Shown here in pieces: positions 62,866 through 64,000 of a DNA stretch of 64,000 nucleotides; position 1 is the first letter of the stretch, and every line of letters starts with the position of its first letter. Below the pieces are notes generated by a model that saw only the letters and a list, made by a program, of their open reading frames with translations, made no database searches and was not told the origin of the DNA. Origin of the DNA: Rhea pennata (Eukaryota > Chordata > Aves > Rheiformes > Rheidae). A program made the position numbers and the translations under genes. The DNA lies in NCBI RefSeq assembly GCF_028389875.1, contig NC_084702.1:54346053-54410052 (forward strand), read 5' to 3'.

Positions 62866-63433
62866 AAAAATGTCTGCTAAAGAGAACCCTACAGTGGAGA
62901 TGGATGATGATAAAATATTTGAGCTGAATCGTTCTCTATTGCATGCTGATTTTTCTCATCTAAACTTGGATTTTCACAAGACAGCAAAAAAAATGGAGGC
63001 AGAATTCCAACAAATCCGTGATCAGCTGCAAGGCAGTTATAACCCTACTATGAGAAGTGAACACAATAGATTAAAATCTTTTTTGTCCTGTAAATCTTAC
63101 TCATGGTCTCAGACAGAAATGGTAGCTGCTGGCTTTTATCATGAATGTTGAATCCAATGTGCAGTGTTTCTGCGTTGGATTGGTTTTGTTTGCCATGAAA
63201 GTTAGATGTTTCCCATGTGAACAACACAGATTTCATCCCACATGTGAATTTGTTCTTGGCCAAGAGGTGGGTAACATTTTAAAGTGTGACATACATCTTC
63301 AGTATTTGGAGAAGAACTCTGCATATATACAGATACAATGAGGAAGCAAGACTTCAGTCCTTTGGTGGGTGGCAGTTCTATGCCGGAGGAACACAGCCTG
63401 CTTTGCTTGCCAGAGCTGGATTTTTCTTTTCAG
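62866..63433 (+). pseudogene. NAIP: NAIP-like BIR-domain exon, broken
   Basis: A pyrimidine-rich acceptor (AG at 62864-62865) precedes ATG at 62870 and an N-terminal region alignable to human NAIP: YNPTMRSEHNRLKSF against YNSQMRSEAKRLKTF, and MVAAGFY. Similarity then moves to a second frame from about 63141 (VQCFCVGLVLF, RFHPTCEFVLGQEVGNI) and to a third from about 63330 (NEEARLQSFGGWQFY, ARAGFFFSG), with a donor after 63433. So at least two frameshifts lie in one exon. The BIR zinc site is also damaged: the second cysteine of CxxC is valine, and one residue is missing between the zinc histidine and the following cysteine. NAIP proteins sense flagellin and type III secretion proteins for the NLRC4 inflammasome. 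Its place just downstream of GTF2H2 on the same strand matches human. An assembly error could mimic one shift but hardly all defects. Confidence 0.8.
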
Positions 63434-64000
63434 GTAATTGGAAAGTATGCTTGGAAGAATTTCTGTTTTCATTTATGAAACAGTGCAGGTCTGTTTACAA
63501 TATTTAAATGGATGCAACATTTGTAGCTTCTGGATTTTTTTTTTTTATTAGTGTGTAAATTCTGATTTTTTGTTCCCCCCTCCCCCAAATGGCAGCACTG
63601 GCAAGGGCAAAACCTTTATTAAACACTCACTTGCTTACAAATTGTCCATGGCAGATCGCTTGATTTCGTTGCCCTTGGTTCATTTCAGCAATTTCAGTTC
63701 GTATTGACTGATGATATTTAGAGGCATCACCCCTCCCCTAGTACAGCTAAGGCCTTAAGCTGCTCAGATGATTTTCCTGAGACTCCAGGACTACTGATCC
63801 TGCAGTGACTTCGTACTTCTGTTTCAACATTGATTAAAACAAGAAGCATTTTTTTTTTTCAAACAAAAAAATCATAAAAGTGTAAGAATGGCTGTATTAG
63901 TTGAGACTGAAGTAATCTGACTAATTTCCAACAGTGACAGTAAGCCAACACCTAGGAAAGAGTAAGAAAGGGAAACATATATGATTCTTCCTCCTTACAT
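63434..64000. other. sequence after the NAIP-like exon
   Basis: Begins with the exon donor GTAATTG. The remainder shows no further BIR-domain sequence before the window ends, so later exons, if any, lie outside. Confidence 0.5.

Overview
The window looks like a bird chromosome segment. It carries compact vertebrate genes with GT-AG introns, CpG-island promoters and CR1 LINEs of the sauropsid type. Gene order (CCDC125, AK6, RAD17, MARVELD2, GTF2H2, NAIP-like) matches human 5q13, which is known to correspond to the avian Z. The short introns favour a bird over a turtle or crocodile, but the species cannot be named. All exon models were built by hand from splice sites, reading phase and remembered human proteins.

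Layout: 1-9.2 kb is the 5' half of CCDC125 (minus strand), with a CpG-island promoter at 8.8-9.2 kb. 9.2-10.6 kb is a short intergenic stretch. AK6 (minus, five coding exons, complete) lies at 10.66-12.30 kb, head to head with RAD17 (plus, 12.4-29.8 kb). The two share a CpG island containing an E-box and a palindromic CRE. MARVELD2 (tricellulin, plus, six coding exons) runs from 30.87 to 36.99 kb, with a very GC-rich first exon. 37-47 kb is intergenic; its main recognisable content is a 2.3 kb CR1 LINE (44.3-46.6 kb) that reaches its 3' end. GTF2H2 (TFIIH p44, plus, 15 coding exons, 395 codons) occupies 47.4-59.6 kb. One of its introns holds two further CR1 pieces in opposite orientations. 60-64 kb holds a possible TATA promoter, an old MIR-like SINE trace and one exon of a NAIP-like BIR gene that appears broken.

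The genes are mostly housekeeping: adenylate kinase and ribosome assembly (AK6), checkpoint clamp loading (RAD17), tricellular tight junctions (MARVELD2) and transcription/repair (GTF2H2). They share a neighbourhood rather than a pathway. The most notable observations are the decayed NAIP-like exon, the absence of TAF9 and OCLN from their mammalian positions, the patchwork identity of two CR1 copies, a 34-bp perfect palindrome, paired hairpins in the RAD17 3'UTR, and a lineage-specific Gly/Ala/Pro-rich N-terminus on MARVELD2. I found no convincing new multi-gene system.
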